Of a stretch of DNA of 64,000 nt, positions 36,292 through 47,655 are shown in pieces (position 1 is the first letter of the stretch; each line of letters opens with the position of its first letter). The translations under genes were made by a program, and so were the position numbers. The stretch comes from Pseudomonas fortuita (lineage in GTDB: Bacteria > Pseudomonadota > Gammaproteobacteria > Pseudomonadales > Pseudomonadaceae). The stretch lies in the NCBI RefSeq assembly GCF_026898135.2, contig NZ_CP114035.2, positions 5,125,501 to 5,189,500 on the forward strand, given 5' to 3'. The notes beneath the pieces are model-generated. The model was given only the letters and a program-made list of their open reading frames with translations. It was not told the origin of the DNA and searched no databases.

Positions 36292-37236
36292 TCACCTCTC
36301 GGGCCAGAACGCCCGGATCCCGGCAACACCCTGTGCCCCGGCTTCCCAGGCTTGCTCGCGCTGATCAGGCCCTACCCCACCCAGCAGGTAGACCGGTTTG
36401 TTGAACCCGGCTATCAACCGCTGCGCCTCATCCCACCCTAGCGGCACTGCCTCAGGGTGGGTCTGGGTCGCCTGCACCGGCGACAAGGTGACAAAGTCCA
36501 CGCCCATCTGCTCCGCCAGCGCCAGCTCCTCGGCGCTGTGGCAGGACGCTGCCAGCCAGCGCTCATTGGGAAATGGCCGGCCCTTGGCCGCGTACTTGCG
36601 CAGTTGCGCGGCCGTCAGGTGCCAGCCGGCCGCAGGGAAGTCACCCAGCCACTCCAGCGGCCCCTTGAGCATCAGCTGTGCCTTGCCTGCACACAGCCCG
36701 ACTGCATCCACCGCGACATCGCGATACTTGGGGTCGTACATGTCCGGCGCCCGCAGCTGGATCAGGCGAGTACCGTTGGCCACCGCCTTCTGGATGCCCT
36801 TGAGCATCTGTGGCACCTCCAGGCCATCCGGGGTAATCAGGTACTGATCCGGCAGCCGCGCCGCAGCAACGATGGGCTTGTTGGCTTCAGGAAATTCATA
36901 GTGCGACAGATCCCGCGGGGCCACCCACTCCAGCGGCTGCCCTTCTGCGCCATGAGGTGCGCCCGTGAACGCTTCGACCTCGCGCACGTCCAGCAGCACC
37001 TGTTTGTCCGGGTAGTCATGGCTGACCTTGATCAGTGCACGCGAACGGGTCACCTCGATGCCCAACTCTTCGCGCAGTTCACGGGCCAGGGCCGCTTCAA
37101 CGCCTTCGCCCTCTTCCACCTTGCCGCCGGGAAACTCCCACAGGCCGCCCTGGTGCTGGGTATCGGCTCTGCGTGCAATCAGAATGCGGCCGTCAGTACC
37201 TCGAATGACCGCCGCTACAACATGTATCCGTTTCAC
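36292..37236 (-). CDS. mutT: Nudix (MutT-like) and thiamine-phosphate-synthase-like fusion protein
   Basis: A 314-residue two-domain protein. The N-terminal Nudix domain carries GGKVEEGEGVEAALARELREELGI (residues about 38-61), which fits the MutT oxidised-dGTP-cleaning site. The C-terminal half resembles ThiE/TenI (LIQLRAPDMYD, VDFVTLSPVQATQTHP, VYLLGGVGPDQ) but its activity is unknown. This fusion is common in gammaproteobacteria. It starts with GTG at 37236 and overlaps the upstream GST gene by 4 bp (GTGA). Confidence 0.92.
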   Translation of the reverse strand: MKRIHVVAAVIRGTDGRILIARRADTQHQGGLWEFPGGKVEEGEGVEAALARELREELGIEVTRSRALIKVSHDYPDKQVLLDVREVEAFTGAPHGAEGQPLEWVAPRDLSHYEFPEANKPIVAAARLPDQYLITPDGLEVPQMLKGIQKAVANGTRLIQLRAPDMYDPKYRDVAVDAVGLCAGKAQLMLKGPLEWLGDFPAAGWHLTAAQLRKYAAKGRPFPNERWLAASCHSAEELALAEQMGVDFVTLSPVQATQTHPEAVPLGWDEAQRLIAGFNKPVYLLGGVGPDQREQAWEAGAQGVAGIRAFWPER

Positions 37237-37865
37237 CCTTCACGCTCCGCCAGGCCGGCCTGCTGCCACGCCTGGAAGGCTGGCCACTGATAAATGGTTT
37301 CGATATAGGCTGCCGCCTCTGCCGGCACCTCCACGCGGTAGCTGCGCAGGCGCACGGCCACCGGGGCGAAGAAGGCGTCGGCCAGGGTCGGCTTGCCGAA
37401 CAGGAACGGGCCGCTGTCCTTGGCCACCACGCGGCATTCGGACCACAGCGCGACGATACGGTCGATGTCGACCTGCACGTCCAGCGGCACAGTGTCGAGG
37501 GCCTGGTCACGCGACAAGTCGAACGGCATGGCCCCGCGCAGGGCAAAGAAACCGCTGTGCATCTGCGCGCAAGCCGAACGGGCCTGGGCGCGGGCGGCTG
37601 CGTCAGCAGGCCACAGTTGAGCGTCGGGGTGCTGTTCGTTGAGGTATTCGGCGATGGCCAGAGAATCGGCGATCACACCGTGCTCGCTCTTGAGCAACGG
37701 CACCTTGCCAGTGGAGGAAAATGCAAGGATACGCTGACGAGTATCAGGCTGGTTCAGCTTGATCACGGTTTCTTCGTAGGGCACGCCGGCCAGCTCGAGG
37801 GCCAGGGCGCCACGCAGCGACCAGGAGGAATACAGCTTGTCGCCGATGATCAGGTGATAGCTCAT
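37233..37865 (-). CDS. Glutathione S-transferase family protein
   Basis: A 210-residue GST with an N-terminal thioredoxin-like domain (DKLYSSWSLRGALALELAGVPYEE, then FSSTGKVPLLKSEHGVIADSLAIAEYL) and a helical C-terminal domain. The Ser-x-x-Ser near Trp15 is the likely glutathione-activating site. The substrate is unknown. It is translationally coupled to the Nudix fusion gene downstream and lies beyond a REPIN from argJ. Confidence 0.92.
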   Translation of the reverse strand: MSYHLIIGDKLYSSWSLRGALALELAGVPYEETVIKLNQPDTRQRILAFSSTGKVPLLKSEHGVIADSLAIAEYLNEQHPDAQLWPADAAARAQARSACAQMHSGFFALRGAMPFDLSRDQALDTVPLDVQVDIDRIVALWSECRVVAKDSGPFLFGKPTLADAFFAPVAVRLRSYRVEVPAEAAAYIETIYQWPAFQAWQQAGLAEREG

Positions 37866-37918
37866 GGTTCGGCTCCATCAGGTTTGTATTGCAAAACCCG
37901 CAGGCTGCTGCGCAGCCT

Positions 37919-38000
37919 TTCGCGGGCAAGCCCGCTCCTACAAGGACCGCACCGCTCCTACAGGCCTTGCAAAACCTGTGGGAGCGGGCTTGCCCGCGAA
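37919..38000. repeat. REPIN with 24-bp arms
   Basis: Arms 37919-37942 and 37977-38000 are reverse complements with one mismatch (a G-U-compatible T/C). The core is GCGGGCAAGCCCGC. It lies between GST and argJ, downstream of argJ on the minus strand. Confidence 0.9.
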
Positions 38001-38020
38001 GAGGCCTTCGGATCAGTAGA

Positions 38021-39238
38021 TCAAGTACGGTATTCAGCGTTGATCTTCACGTACTCGTGGGACAGGTCGGTGGTCCAGATGGTTTCGCTGCACTGGCCAC
38101 GGCCCAGTTCGATACGGATGGTGATCTCTTCCTGGGCCATCACTGCCGAACCCTGTGCTTCGGTGTAGCTCGGGTCGCGGCCACCTTTGCTGGCGATGCA
38201 CACGCTGTCCAGGTACACGTCGATCAGGCTTACATCCAGCTCCGGCACGCCAGCACGGCCAACGGCGGCCAGGATGCGGCCCCAGTTCGGGTCGGAGGCG
38301 AACAGGGCGGTCTTGATCAATGGCGAGTGGGCCACGGCATAGCCGACATCCAGGCATTCCTGGTGGTTGCCACCACCGTTGACCTGCACGGTCACGAACT
38401 TGGTGGCGCCTTCGCCGTCACGGACGATGGCCTGGGCCACTTCCATGCACACTTCGAACACCGCCTTTTTCAGGGCTTCGAACAGCGCGCCGCTGGCTTC
38501 GGTGACCTCTGGCAGGTTGGCCTTGCCGGTGGCAATCAACATGCAGCAATCGTTGGTCGAGGTGTCGCCATCGATGGTAATGCGGTTGAACGACTTGTTG
38601 GCGCCGTCCAGCATCAGGTCCTTGAGTACCGCCGGGGCAACCTTGGCGTCGGTAGCGATGTAGCCGAGCATGGTGGCCATGTTCGGGCGGATCATGCCTG
38701 CCCCCTTGCTGATGCCGGTGACGGTAACGGTCACGCCATCGTGCTGGAACTGGCGGCTGGCACCCTTGGGCAGGGTATCGGTAGTCATGATGCCGGTGGC
38801 AGCTTCCGCCCAGTGGTTTTCCGACAAGTTGTCGAGGGCAGCCTGCAGTGCACCTTCGATCTTCTCGACCGGCAGTGGCTCGCCGATCACGCCGGTGGAA
38901 AACGGCAGTACAGACTCGGCCGGCACGCCAGCCAGCTCGGCCAGCTTGGCGCAGGTACGTTCGGCTGCGGCCAAGCCTGGCGCGCCCGTGCCTGCGTTGG
39001 CGTTACCGGTGTTGGTCAGCAGGTAGCGCACGGTGCCCTGTACACGCTGCTTGGCCAGGATCACCGGTGCTGCGCAGAAGGCGTTGAGGGTAAACACACC
39101 AGCCACGCTGGAGCCTTCGGCACAGCGCATGACCACCACATCCTTGCGCCCCGGGCGCTTGATGCCGGCAGAAGCGATGCCGAGTTCAAAACCCGGTACC
39201 GGGTGCAGGGTGGGCAAAGGACCAAGACCAACAGCCAT
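38021..39238 (-). CDS. argJ: Bifunctional ornithine acetyltransferase/N-acetylglutamate synthase ArgJ
   Basis: A 405-residue enzyme of the cyclic arginine pathway that moves the acetyl group from N-acetylornithine to glutamate. Autocleavage occurs before the Thr in [13 protein letters not shown], producing alpha and beta chains. The nucleophile motif and the flanking [14 protein letters not shown] are conserved. The start at 39238 ([20 protein letters not shown]) gives the usual length. An upstream in-frame extension runs into the REPIN region and is rejected. It is downstream of secA. Confidence 0.97.
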   Translation of the reverse strand: MAVGLGPLPTLHPVPGFELGIASAGIKRPGRKDVVVMRCAEGSSVAGVFTLNAFCAAPVILAKQRVQGTVRYLLTNTGNANAGTGAPGLAAAERTCAKLAELAGVPAESVLPFSTGVIGEPLPVEKIEGALQAALDNLSENHWAEAATGIMTTDTLPKGASRQFQHDGVTVTVTGISKGAGMIRPNMATMLGYIATDAKVAPAVLKDLMLDGANKSFNRITIDGDTSTNDCCMLIATGKANLPEVTEASGALFEALKKAVFEVCMEVAQAIVRDGEGATKFVTVQVNGGGNHQECLDVGYAVAHSPLIKTALFASDPNWGRILAAVGRAGVPELDVSLIDVYLDSVCIASKGGRDPSYTEAQGSAVMAQEEITIRIELGRGQCSETIWTTDLSHEYVKINAEYRT

Positions 39239-39278
39239 TAGAGCGCTCCTAGAAAAACGGTGAAGTGATGATGGAAGA

Positions 39279-39402
39279 GCGGGGCCGCTTCGCGCCCCAT
39301 TCGCGGCACAAGGCCGCTCCCACAAGGACATCGCAGCCTTCCGGTCGGGCGCGTTCCCTGCAGGAGCGGCCTTGTGCCGCGAATGGGCCGCAAAGCGGCC
39401 CC
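39279..39402. repeat. REPIN with extended arms (GGCACAAGGCCGCTCC type)
   Basis: The core arms 39296-39320 and 39363-39387 are perfect 25-bp reverse complements. The flanks (GGGGCCGCTTCGCG and CGCAAAGCGGCCCC) extend the pairing imperfectly. It lies between secA and argJ. Confidence 0.9.
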
Positions 39403-39431
39403 GGTTTGTCACGTTACAGCAATGAATCAGA

Positions 39432-42167
39432 TCACTCGATCTGCCCGTGGCAATGCTTGAACTTCTTGCCCGAACCACACCAGCACGGCTCGTTGCGGCC
39501 CAGTTTCTGGTCGTTACGCACTGGCGCTGCGGCCACCGCCACTTCGGCGCCCTCCTCGCTCAGTTGCTCGCTTTCCAACCCTGGGGCAGGGGCATGCTGG
39601 AACTGCATGCGGCTGGCCAGTTCCTCGGCCTCGCGGCGAAGGCGTGCTTCCTCCTCGATCGGATCTTCGCGGCGAACCTGAACGTGCGACAGCACGCGGA
39701 TGGTGTCGCGCTTGATCGACTCGAGCAGCTCCTGGAACAGGCTGAACGACTCGCGCTTGTACTCCTGCTTCGGGTTCTTCTGCGCATAGCCACGCAGGTG
39801 AATACCGTGGCGCAGGTGGTCCATGGTCGACAGGTGGTCTTTCCACAGGTCGTCCAGCACGCGCAGCAGGATCTGCTTCTCGAAGGTACGCAGGGCTTCG
39901 ATACCGGCCTGGTCTTCCTTCTCGGTGTAGGCAGTGGTGATCTCGTTCAGCAGCTTCTCGCGCAGGGTTTCCTCGTAGAGGTGATCGTCCTCGTCGAGCC
40001 ACTGCTGGATCGGCAGTTTCATGGCGAAATCGCTGGCCAGCGAGGCTTCCAGACCGGCCACATCCCACTGCTCTGGCAGCGACTGCGGCGGGATGTGCTG
40101 GCTGATGGTAGCGTCCAGCACTTCCTTGCGGAATTCGACGATGGTGTCGCCGATGTTCTCGGCGGCCAGCAGGCTGTTGCGCATGTGGTAGATCACCTTG
40201 CGCTGTTCGTTGGCCACGTCGTCGTATTCGAGCAATTGCTTACGGATGTCGAAGTTGCGGCCTTCAACCTTGCGCTGGGCTTTCTCGATCGCGTTGGTGA
40301 CCATGCGGTGTTCGATGGCCTCGCCCGACTGCATGCCCAGTGCCTTCATGAAGTTCTTCACCCGGTCAGAGGCGAAGATGCGCATCAGGCTGTCTTCCAG
40401 CGACAGGTAGAAGCGGCTGGAGCCCGGGTCACCCTGACGGCCCGAACGGCCACGCAGCTGGTTGTCGATACGGCGCGACTCATGGCGCTCGGAGGCGATC
40501 ACGTGCAAGCCGCCCGACTCGATCACTTGCTGGTGACGCTTCTGCCAGTCGGACTTGATCTGGGCGATCTGTTCGGCGGTCGGGTTTTCCAGGGTGGCCA
40601 CTTCGGCTTCCCAGTTACCACCCAACAGGATGTCGGTACCACGGCCGGCCATGTTGGTGGCGATGGTCAGTGCGCCTGGAGCACCAGCCTGCGCGATGAT
40701 CTCGGCTTCCTTCTCGTGGTACTTGGCGTTCAGGACCTTGTGCTCGATACCTTCCTTGAGCAACAGGTTCGACATGTGCTCGGAGGTTTCGATGGTCGCA
40801 GTACCCACCAACACCGGGCGGCCCTGGGTCATGCTTTCCTTGATGTCGGCAATGATCGCGGCGTATTTCTCGTCGGCGGTCAGGTACACCAGGTCGTTGA
40901 AGTCTTTACGTGCCAGCGGCTTGTTCGGCGGGATCACCATCACGTTGAGGCCGTAGATGGACTGGAACTCGAACGCTTCGGTGTCGGCGGTACCGGTCAT
41001 GCCGGACAGCTTGGTGTACAGGCGGAAGTAGTTCTGGAAGGTGGTCGAAGCCAGGGTCTGGCTCTCGGCCTGGATATTCAGGTTTTCTTTTGCCTCGATG
41101 GCCTGGTGCAGGCCCTCGGACAGGCGACGGCCCGGCATGGTGCGGCCGGTGTGCTCGTCAATCAGCAGGACCTGGCCGTCCTGGACGATGTACTCGACGT
41201 TGCGGTGGAACAGCTTGTGCGCGCGCAGGCCAGCGTAAACGTGGGTCAGCAGGCCCAGGTTGTGCGCTGAGTACAGGCTCTCGCCCTCGGCCAGCAGGCC
41301 GGCCTGGGTGAGCATTTCTTCGATGAACTGGTGACCGGCTTCGTTGAGCTCGACCTGGCGGCTCTTCTCGTCGATGGTGAAGTGGCCTTCCTGGGTGACC
41401 TGGCCTTCCACTTCTTCGATATGCTGGGTCAGGCGCGGGATCAGGCGGTTGATCTCGATGTACAGCTTGGAGCTGTCCTCAGCCTGGCCGGAGATGATCA
41501 GCGGGGTGCGTGCTTCGTCGATGAGGATGGAGTCGACTTCGTCGATCACGGCGAAGTTCAGCTCACGCTGGAACTTCTCTTCCTGGCTGAACGCCATGTT
41601 GTCGCGCAGGTAGTCAAACCCGAATTCGTTGTTGGTGCCGTAGGTAATGTCGGACGCATAGGCGGCACGCTTTTCTTCTGGCGGCTGGAAGGCCGAGACG
41701 ATACCGACCGACAGGCCGAGGAACTCGTACAGCGGACGCATCCAGTTGGCGTCACGGCGGGCCAGGTAGTCGTTGACGGTGACCACGTGCACGCCCTTGC
41801 CGGACAGTGCGTTCAGGTACACGGCCAGGGTACCGACCAAGGTCTTGCCTTCACCGGTGCGCATTTCTGCGATCATGCCCTCGTGCAGGGTCATGCCACC
41901 GATGAGCTGCACATCGAAGTGGCGCATGCCCATCACACGCTTGCCGGCCTCTCGGGCCACGGCGAAAGCTTCAGGCAGCAATTGGTCCAGTGTCTCGCCT
42001 TTGGCCAGGCGCTCCTTGAACTCTGCGGTCTTGCCCCGCAGTTGCTCGTCGGAGAGGGCCACCATCTTCTCTTCGAAGGCATTGACGATACTCACCGTCT
42101 TGAGCATGCGTTTCACTTCACGCTCGTTCTTGCTTCCAAAAAGTTTTTTTAACAAAGGCGCAAACAT
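39432..42167 (-). CDS. secA: Preprotein translocase ATPase SecA
   Basis: A 911-residue motor of the Sec export pathway. The Walker A motif is [14 protein letters not shown] and the DEAD-like motif is [15 protein letters not shown]. The second NBD has [12 protein letters not shown] and [12 protein letters not shown]. The C-terminal zinc-binding SecB site is [14 protein letters not shown]. The start at 42167 ([17 protein letters not shown]) gives the normal length. A 28-residue upstream extension is rejected. It is divergent from dciA. Confidence 0.99.
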   Translation of the reverse strand: MFAPLLKKLFGSKNEREVKRMLKTVSIVNAFEEKMVALSDEQLRGKTAEFKERLAKGETLDQLLPEAFAVAREAGKRVMGMRHFDVQLIGGMTLHEGMIAEMRTGEGKTLVGTLAVYLNALSGKGVHVVTVNDYLARRDANWMRPLYEFLGLSVGIVSAFQPPEEKRAAYASDITYGTNNEFGFDYLRDNMAFSQEEKFQRELNFAVIDEVDSILIDEARTPLIISGQAEDSSKLYIEINRLIPRLTQHIEEVEGQVTQEGHFTIDEKSRQVELNEAGHQFIEEMLTQAGLLAEGESLYSAHNLGLLTHVYAGLRAHKLFHRNVEYIVQDGQVLLIDEHTGRTMPGRRLSEGLHQAIEAKENLNIQAESQTLASTTFQNYFRLYTKLSGMTGTADTEAFEFQSIYGLNVMVIPPNKPLARKDFNDLVYLTADEKYAAIIADIKESMTQGRPVLVGTATIETSEHMSNLLLKEGIEHKVLNAKYHEKEAEIIAQAGAPGALTIATNMAGRGTDILLGGNWEAEVATLENPTAEQIAQIKSDWQKRHQQVIESGGLHVIASERHESRRIDNQLRGRSGRQGDPGSSRFYLSLEDSLMRIFASDRVKNFMKALGMQSGEAIEHRMVTNAIEKAQRKVEGRNFDIRKQLLEYDDVANEQRKVIYHMRNSLLAAENIGDTIVEFRKEVLDATISQHIPPQSLPEQWDVAGLEASLASDFAMKLPIQQWLDEDDHLYEETLREKLLNEITTAYTEKEDQAGIEALRTFEKQILLRVLDDLWKDHLSTMDHLRHGIHLRGYAQKNPKQEYKRESFSLFQELLESIKRDTIRVLSHVQVRREDPIEEEARLRREAEELASRMQFQHAPAPGLESEQLSEEGAEVAVAAAPVRNDQKLGRNEPCWCGSGKKFKHCHGQIE

Positions 42168-42498
42168 ATCGGCAGGATCTTCCACACGTAGGGATGGAGG
42201 GCGGCCCCATGAGTCGCCCGTGCAGCCCTGAGGCCGCATGCGAACGAGCATTCTACCCGGAAACGATGGTGAGGAAAGTGGTGGATTTCCACGATGCTAT
42301 TACAGCGTTTTGGCAGGGGCTTGTCTTAGATAGGGGCATTCTCCGTGAGTTCAAGGCTTGGCAACATGAAAGCTATCGAGAATTGGTCTTATCTGGCCTG
42401 CACTGGGGAATGCCTGTAATAGCGGGCAAGCCCGTGAAGAGGCCGGCACCGGCTACAGAGGTGTTAAACTGCTGACCTTGAACCTCATGCACAGTCCC
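42168..42498. other. Intergenic region between divergent secA and dciA
   Basis: About 330 bp with no convincing gene. It must hold both promoters. A single REP half (AGCGGGCAAGCCCGTGAAGAGGCCGG, 42421-42446) and an extended -10-like TGTTAAACT (42462-42470) lie just before dciA. A 93-codon plus-strand frame has no ribosome-binding site and includes the REP. Confidence 0.6.
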
Positions 42499-42975
42499 AT
42501 GGCCTACAAACCCTCCCCTGCCCAGCCGCCCTCCGCACTGCTGCGCCAGGTCCGCCCGCTGCGCCTGCTGCTGAACCAGGCCGAGCGCCTGGAGCACCTG
42601 CAACGCCTGCTGGAAAGCCAGCTGCAACCCGCTGCCCGCGAGCACTGCCATGTCGCGTCATGGCGCGATGGCACCTTGCTGCTGGTTGTGACCGACGGCC
42701 ATTGGGCAACCCGCCTGCGCTACCAGCAGAAGCGCCTGCTGGCGGCATTGCAGGCCATGGAGGCGTTCGGCAACCTCAGGCGCATCCTGTTTAAGGTGCA
42801 GCCACCGCTGGTGCCGGCCAAGCGTGGCCTAAACACCACCGAGCTGTCGGCCAATGCCGCGCAGAGTATTCGCGGTTCCGCTGAAGGCATTACCGACGAG
42901 AAGCTGCGCGCCGCATTGGAGCGTTTGGCTAACAATGCTTCGCGCAAAAAAAGCCTTCAGAATAAAACAAGCTAA
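42499..42975 (+). CDS. dciA: DciA-family (DUF721) DnaB-helicase loader
   Basis: A 158-residue DUF721 protein. The N-terminal KH-like domain includes HCHVASWRDGTLLLVVTDGHWATRLRYQQKRLL (residues about 49-80), and the C-terminus is basic and probably disordered. DciA is the ancestral bacterial protein that loads DnaB helicase in species lacking DnaC, as shown for Pseudomonas. The position near secA and lpxC is the same as in P. aeruginosa. The ATG at 42499 is used. An ATG four codons upstream is also possible. Confidence 0.9.
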   Translation: MAYKPSPAQPPSALLRQVRPLRLLLNQAERLEHLQRLLESQLQPAAREHCHVASWRDGTLLLVVTDGHWATRLRYQQKRLLAALQAMEAFGNLRRILFKVQPPLVPAKRGLNTTELSANAAQSIRGSAEGITDEKLRAALERLANNASRKKSLQNKTS

Positions 42976-43065
42976 AAAACCTGCACTTTAAGACTGACAA
43001 TTTTACCAGTAGCCGGTAGATTTTGGAGATGGTTTATTGAGCGTTCTTAACCCAGGAACTGCATC

Positions 43066-44022
43066 ATGACCCTGCCCACGACTGACTATAGCGAACATAC
43101 AACTTTCACTGACAAGGCATACAACGGCTGGAACGCAATACGCAGCGGACACTCATTAACATTCAACACCGCAAATCAAAGCAACATTTATGTTGAATAT
43201 GACTCGCCGCCAAACCTCCCACCGCTTCCCCGACACGATGGCGTGCTGCTGATCCAGAAGACGATAAGCGGTCTGGTCCAGGGACACCTCTACTCTATCA
43301 GCTTGCGTGTCAAGCGATTCCCCAAGGACCCCGTCCCACACCTCACCTGGTACATAGACGATACTGTCCAGCATCGCTCAAAGCTTGAAAACCACCAGGA
43401 CTGGCAACGTTTCGTTGTCGACTTCCGCGCGACATCCCCGACTCATACCCTGACACTTGGCAGTTTCGAGCCTGACAATACGCATGTGCATTTCGCTTTC
43501 GACGATATCCGCATTTACCCGCACGTACTGCATATCAATTTCGAGGAGCAACCTGGCGAGCAGCTCATTCTACCCGGGCAATCACTCGTACTTCCGCATT
43601 TTACGCTGCACCATCTTAGTAGCAATTATGGCTCTAAAACAGGCATTGAGAAAGTCAATGAAACCGTCGAAAACATGGCTGAGGGAAAGGCAATTGTACT
43701 TTCCAAAGGCCAAAGTTCCGACAGCAATAAAATCGCACTGGATCTGAACGGTGAGTACGGGTACATGCAGTTCGCCTGGAGCCTGATTCATTACGAGGGG
43801 TCCGTGAGTTTCTTCACCTCGACTGAGCCAGACCCGCTGAAAACGATCAACTTGGCGAGCGACGGCACACCCAAGCACTTTCTGGTGAGTTTCCGGTCGC
43901 CGTACGGCAAGCCAATCACACGCGTGGAGTGCACCTCGACAGACCACAGTTACATCGATTTCATCCTGCTGAAAACCCATGCTGTCCTGAGTGCCTACGA
44001 CAGAGATAGCCACGACGCATAA
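43066..44022 (+). CDS. Hypothetical protein, two beta-sandwich-like modules, AT-richer
   Basis: A 318-residue protein with no signal peptide or membrane helix. The first half (residues about 20-155) has a carbohydrate-binding-module-like pattern: LYSISLRVKRF, WQRFVVDFRA and a terminal FAFDDIRIYP strand. The second half (about 160-310) begins INFEEQPGEQLI and also looks beta-rich. Codons are clearly more A/T-rich than in dciA or lpxC. I do not recall a counterpart in P. aeruginosa at this place, so it looks acquired. A sugar- or surface-binding role is a guess. Confidence 0.75.
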   Translation: MTLPTTDYSEHTTFTDKAYNGWNAIRSGHSLTFNTANQSNIYVEYDSPPNLPPLPRHDGVLLIQKTISGLVQGHLYSISLRVKRFPKDPVPHLTWYIDDTVQHRSKLENHQDWQRFVVDFRATSPTHTLTLGSFEPDNTHVHFAFDDIRIYPHVLHINFEEQPGEQLILPGQSLVLPHFTLHHLSSNYGSKTGIEKVNETVENMAEGKAIVLSKGQSSDSNKIALDLNGEYGYMQFAWSLIHYEGSVSFFTSTEPDPLKTINLASDGTPKHFLVSFRSPYGKPITRVECTSTDHSYIDFILLKTHAVLSAYDRDSHDA

Positions 44023-44050
44023 CCCCAATCACGCTTGGGGAACTCAGCGA

Positions 44051-44080
44051 ATAAAAAAGGCCACCCGAGGGTGGCCTTAA
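44051..44080 (-). terminator. Terminator of lpxC and the dcw operon end
   Basis: The 10-bp stem AAGGCCACCC/GGGTGGCCTT with a 2-nt loop is followed on the minus strand by TTTTTT. It lies just downstream of lpxC and ends the long leftward transcription run. Confidence 0.9.
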
Positions 44081-44102
44081 TCACTAGAGAGAGTGCTCGA
44101 AC

Positions 44103-45050
<948 letters not shown>

Positions 45051-45126
45051 TCAACAAAGGCTGGGGATGATAACAGACCCAACCTTTGATGAATACCAAT
45101 CACCTTTATACCCCTGATAAATTCCA

Positions 45127-46323
45127 TTAATCAGCCTGACGACGCAGGAAAGCCGGGATATCAAGGTAGTCCAAGTCATCCTGAGGGTTCAGTTTAGCGG
45201 CTGCAGCAGCACCTGCATGGGCCTGATTGCGCATCACGGTCGGGCGCTCCAGGTCACGGTAGTTGACCGCTGGCTGCTCCTGGCGTACCGGCGCAGGATT
45301 GGACGCCTCGTATGCCTGCTGAGCGGTCTGCAGGGTGTTGTCGACCACTTTGACCGGCTTCTCGATGCGCGCGCCCAGGCCAGTGGCCACAACGGTAACG
45401 TGCAGCTCGTCGCGCATGTCCGGGTCGATCACGGTGCCGACCTTGACCATGGCGTGGTCAGAGGCGAAGGCTTCGATGATGCTACCCACATCGGAGTACT
45501 CACCCAGCGACAGGTCCGGACCTGCGGTGATGTTCACCAGGATGCCACGGGCGCCCTGCAGGTTGACGTCTTCCAGCAATGGGTTGCGGATCGCCGCTTC
45601 GGTGGCTTCACGGGCGCGGTTCGGGCCGCTGGCACAGCCAGTACCCATCATTGCCATGCCCATTTCGCCCATCACCGTACGCACGTCGGCGAAGTCGACG
45701 TTGATCATGCCTGGGCGTTTGATGATGTCGGAGATGCCGCGAACGGCACCGGCCAGCACATCGTCGGCCTTGGCAAAGGCGGACAGCAGGCTGGCATCCT
45801 TGCCCAGGATGGTCAGCAGTTTCTCGTTGGGGATGGTGATCAACGAGTCGACGCTTTCAGCCAGCATGCGGATGCCTTCATCGGCGATCTGCATACGTTT
45901 GCGGCCTTCGAACGGGAACGGACGGGTCACCACGGCTACGGTGAGAATGCCCATTTCCTTGGCCACTTCGGCAATGATCGGCGCTGCACCGGTACCGGTA
46001 CCGCCACCCATGCCAGTGGTGATGAACACCATGTTGGTGCCCTGCAGTACCTCAGCGATGCGCTCACGGTCTTCCAGCGCAGCCTGACGGCCCACTTCCG
46101 GATTGGCACCGGCACCCAGGCCCTTGGTCACGCCAGTGCCCAATTGCAGGATGGTGCGCGCGCCAATGCTTTTCAGCGCCTGGGCATCGGTGTTGGCGCA
46201 GATGAATTCCACGCCCTCGATGCTGCTCTTGACCATGTGGTTGACGGCGTTGCCGCCACCACCACCAACGCCGATCACCTTGATGACCGGGCTTTGCGGG
46301 ACGTTGTCTACGAGCTCGAACAT
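45127..46323 (-). CDS. ftsZ: Cell division GTPase FtsZ
   Basis: A 398-residue tubulin homologue that forms the Z ring. The GTP-binding loop GGGTGTG is at residues 106-112. The T7 catalytic region is NVDFADVRTVM. The C-terminal peptide DYLDIPAFLRRQAD is the usual binding site for FtsA and ZipA, joined by a linker rich in Ala, Gln and Pro. It follows ftsA by about 55 bp. Confidence 0.99.
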   Translation of the reverse strand: MFELVDNVPQSPVIKVIGVGGGGGNAVNHMVKSSIEGVEFICANTDAQALKSIGARTILQLGTGVTKGLGAGANPEVGRQAALEDRERIAEVLQGTNMVFITTGMGGGTGTGAAPIIAEVAKEMGILTVAVVTRPFPFEGRKRMQIADEGIRMLAESVDSLITIPNEKLLTILGKDASLLSAFAKADDVLAGAVRGISDIIKRPGMINVDFADVRTVMGEMGMAMMGTGCASGPNRAREATEAAIRNPLLEDVNLQGARGILVNITAGPDLSLGEYSDVGSIIEAFASDHAMVKVGTVIDPDMRDELHVTVVATGLGARIEKPVKVVDNTLQTAQQAYEASNPAPVRQEQPAVNYRDLERPTVMRNQAHAGAAAAAKLNPQDDLDYLDIPAFLRRQAD

Positions 46324-46378
46324 TTTCCCTCTCCTTACAGTTCTCTAGTTGTTGCGCCTACCACTACTGCTTTGAAAC

Positions 46379-47641
46379 TTAGAAGTTGCCCTGGACCCAC
46401 TTCTTGAAGCGCTCAAGCACTGGGGCCTTCGGTTCATCGCCATAGCTGTTGTTGCTGCTGTTTGTGTTACCGGTCAGGATCAGGTCCTCGGACTGCTTCA
46501 GCAGACCGTAAGTGAGCAAGCCCACGCCGGTGGAATAGATCGGGTTGCGAACCACGTCGCTCAGCCCCCGAACGCTGTGCGGTACGCCCAGGCGTACCGG
46601 CATGTGGAAGATTTCCTCGGCCAGTTCCACGGCACCTTCCATCTTCGCGGTGCCACCGGTGAGTACGATGCCGGCTGGCACCAGGTCTTCGTAGCCGCTG
46701 CGGCGCAGTTCGGCCTGAATCAGGGTGAAGAGCTCGTCGTAACGTGGCTCTACCACTTCAGCCAACGCCTGACGCGACAGCTCGCGCGGTGGGCGGTCGC
46801 CCACGCTCGGCACCTTGATGGTTTCGCCGGCGCCAGCCAGTTTGGCCAGGGCACAGGCGTAGCGGATCTTGATTTCTTCGGCGTACTGGGTAGGGGTACG
46901 CAGGGCCATGGCGATGTCGTTGGTCACCTGGTCGCCGGCAATCGGGATGACCGCGGTGTGACGGATGGCGCCTTCGGTGAAGATGGCGATGTCGGTGGTA
47001 CCGCCACCGATGTCCACCAGGCAAACACCCAGCTCTTTTTCATCGTCGGTCAGCACCGAGTAGGCCGAGGCCAGCTGCTCAAGGATGATGTCGTCAATTT
47101 CCAGGCCGCAGCGGCGTACGCACTTCTCGATGTTCTGCGCCGCGTTGACTGCGCAAGTGACCACGTGGACCTTGGCTTCCAGACGCACGCCAGACATGCC
47201 CAGCGGTTCGCGCACGCCTTCCTGGTTGTCGATCACGTAGTCCTGCGGCAGGGTGTGCAACACGCGCTGGTCGGCCGGAATCGCCACAGCCTGGGCAGCG
47301 TCGAGTACACGCTCCAGGTCGGCCAGGCTGACCTCGCGGTCGCGGATGGCGACGATGCCGTGGGAGTTCAGGCTGCGGATGTGGTTGCCGGCCACCCCGA
47401 CGAAAGCCGAGTGGATGCGGCAGCCGGCCATCAGCTGCGCTTCTTCGACGGCGCGCTGGATCGACTGCACGGTGGACTCGATGTTCACCACCACGCCTTT
47501 CTTCAGGCCGCGGGACGGATGGGTGCCGATCCCGACGATTTCCAGGGTGCCGTCTTCGCCCACTTCGCCCACCAGCGCCACCACCTTGGAGGTGCCAATG
47601 TCCAGCCCGACGATCATTTTGCCGCTATGCGCGTTTGCCAT
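46379..47641 (-). CDS. ftsA: Cell division protein FtsA
   Basis: A 420-residue actin-like membrane tether for FtsZ. It has the actin-family phosphate-1 motif (GLDIGTSKVVALVGEV), phosphate-2 (LVDIGGGTTDIAIF), the adenosine motif (IVLTGGTAKMEGAVEL) and a C-terminal amphipathic helix (FKKWVQGNF). The start at 47641 (MANAHSGKM) gives the standard N-terminus. An upstream extension is rejected. It lies 14 bp after ftsQ. Confidence 0.99.
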   Translation of the reverse strand: MANAHSGKMIVGLDIGTSKVVALVGEVGEDGTLEIVGIGTHPSRGLKKGVVVNIESTVQSIQRAVEEAQLMAGCRIHSAFVGVAGNHIRSLNSHGIVAIRDREVSLADLERVLDAAQAVAIPADQRVLHTLPQDYVIDNQEGVREPLGMSGVRLEAKVHVVTCAVNAAQNIEKCVRRCGLEIDDIILEQLASAYSVLTDDEKELGVCLVDIGGGTTDIAIFTEGAIRHTAVIPIAGDQVTNDIAMALRTPTQYAEEIKIRYACALAKLAGAGETIKVPSVGDRPPRELSRQALAEVVEPRYDELFTLIQAELRRSGYEDLVPAGIVLTGGTAKMEGAVELAEEIFHMPVRLGVPHSVRGLSDVVRNPIYSTGVGLLTYGLLKQSEDLILTGNTNSSNNSYGDEPKAPVLERFKKWVQGNF

Positions 47642-47655
47642 GGTCCTGCCTCTCT

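Noticed and set aside
42194..42475. 93-codon plus-strand frame between secA and dciA
   Set aside because: No ribosome-binding site. It includes the lone REP half and promoter-like sequence.
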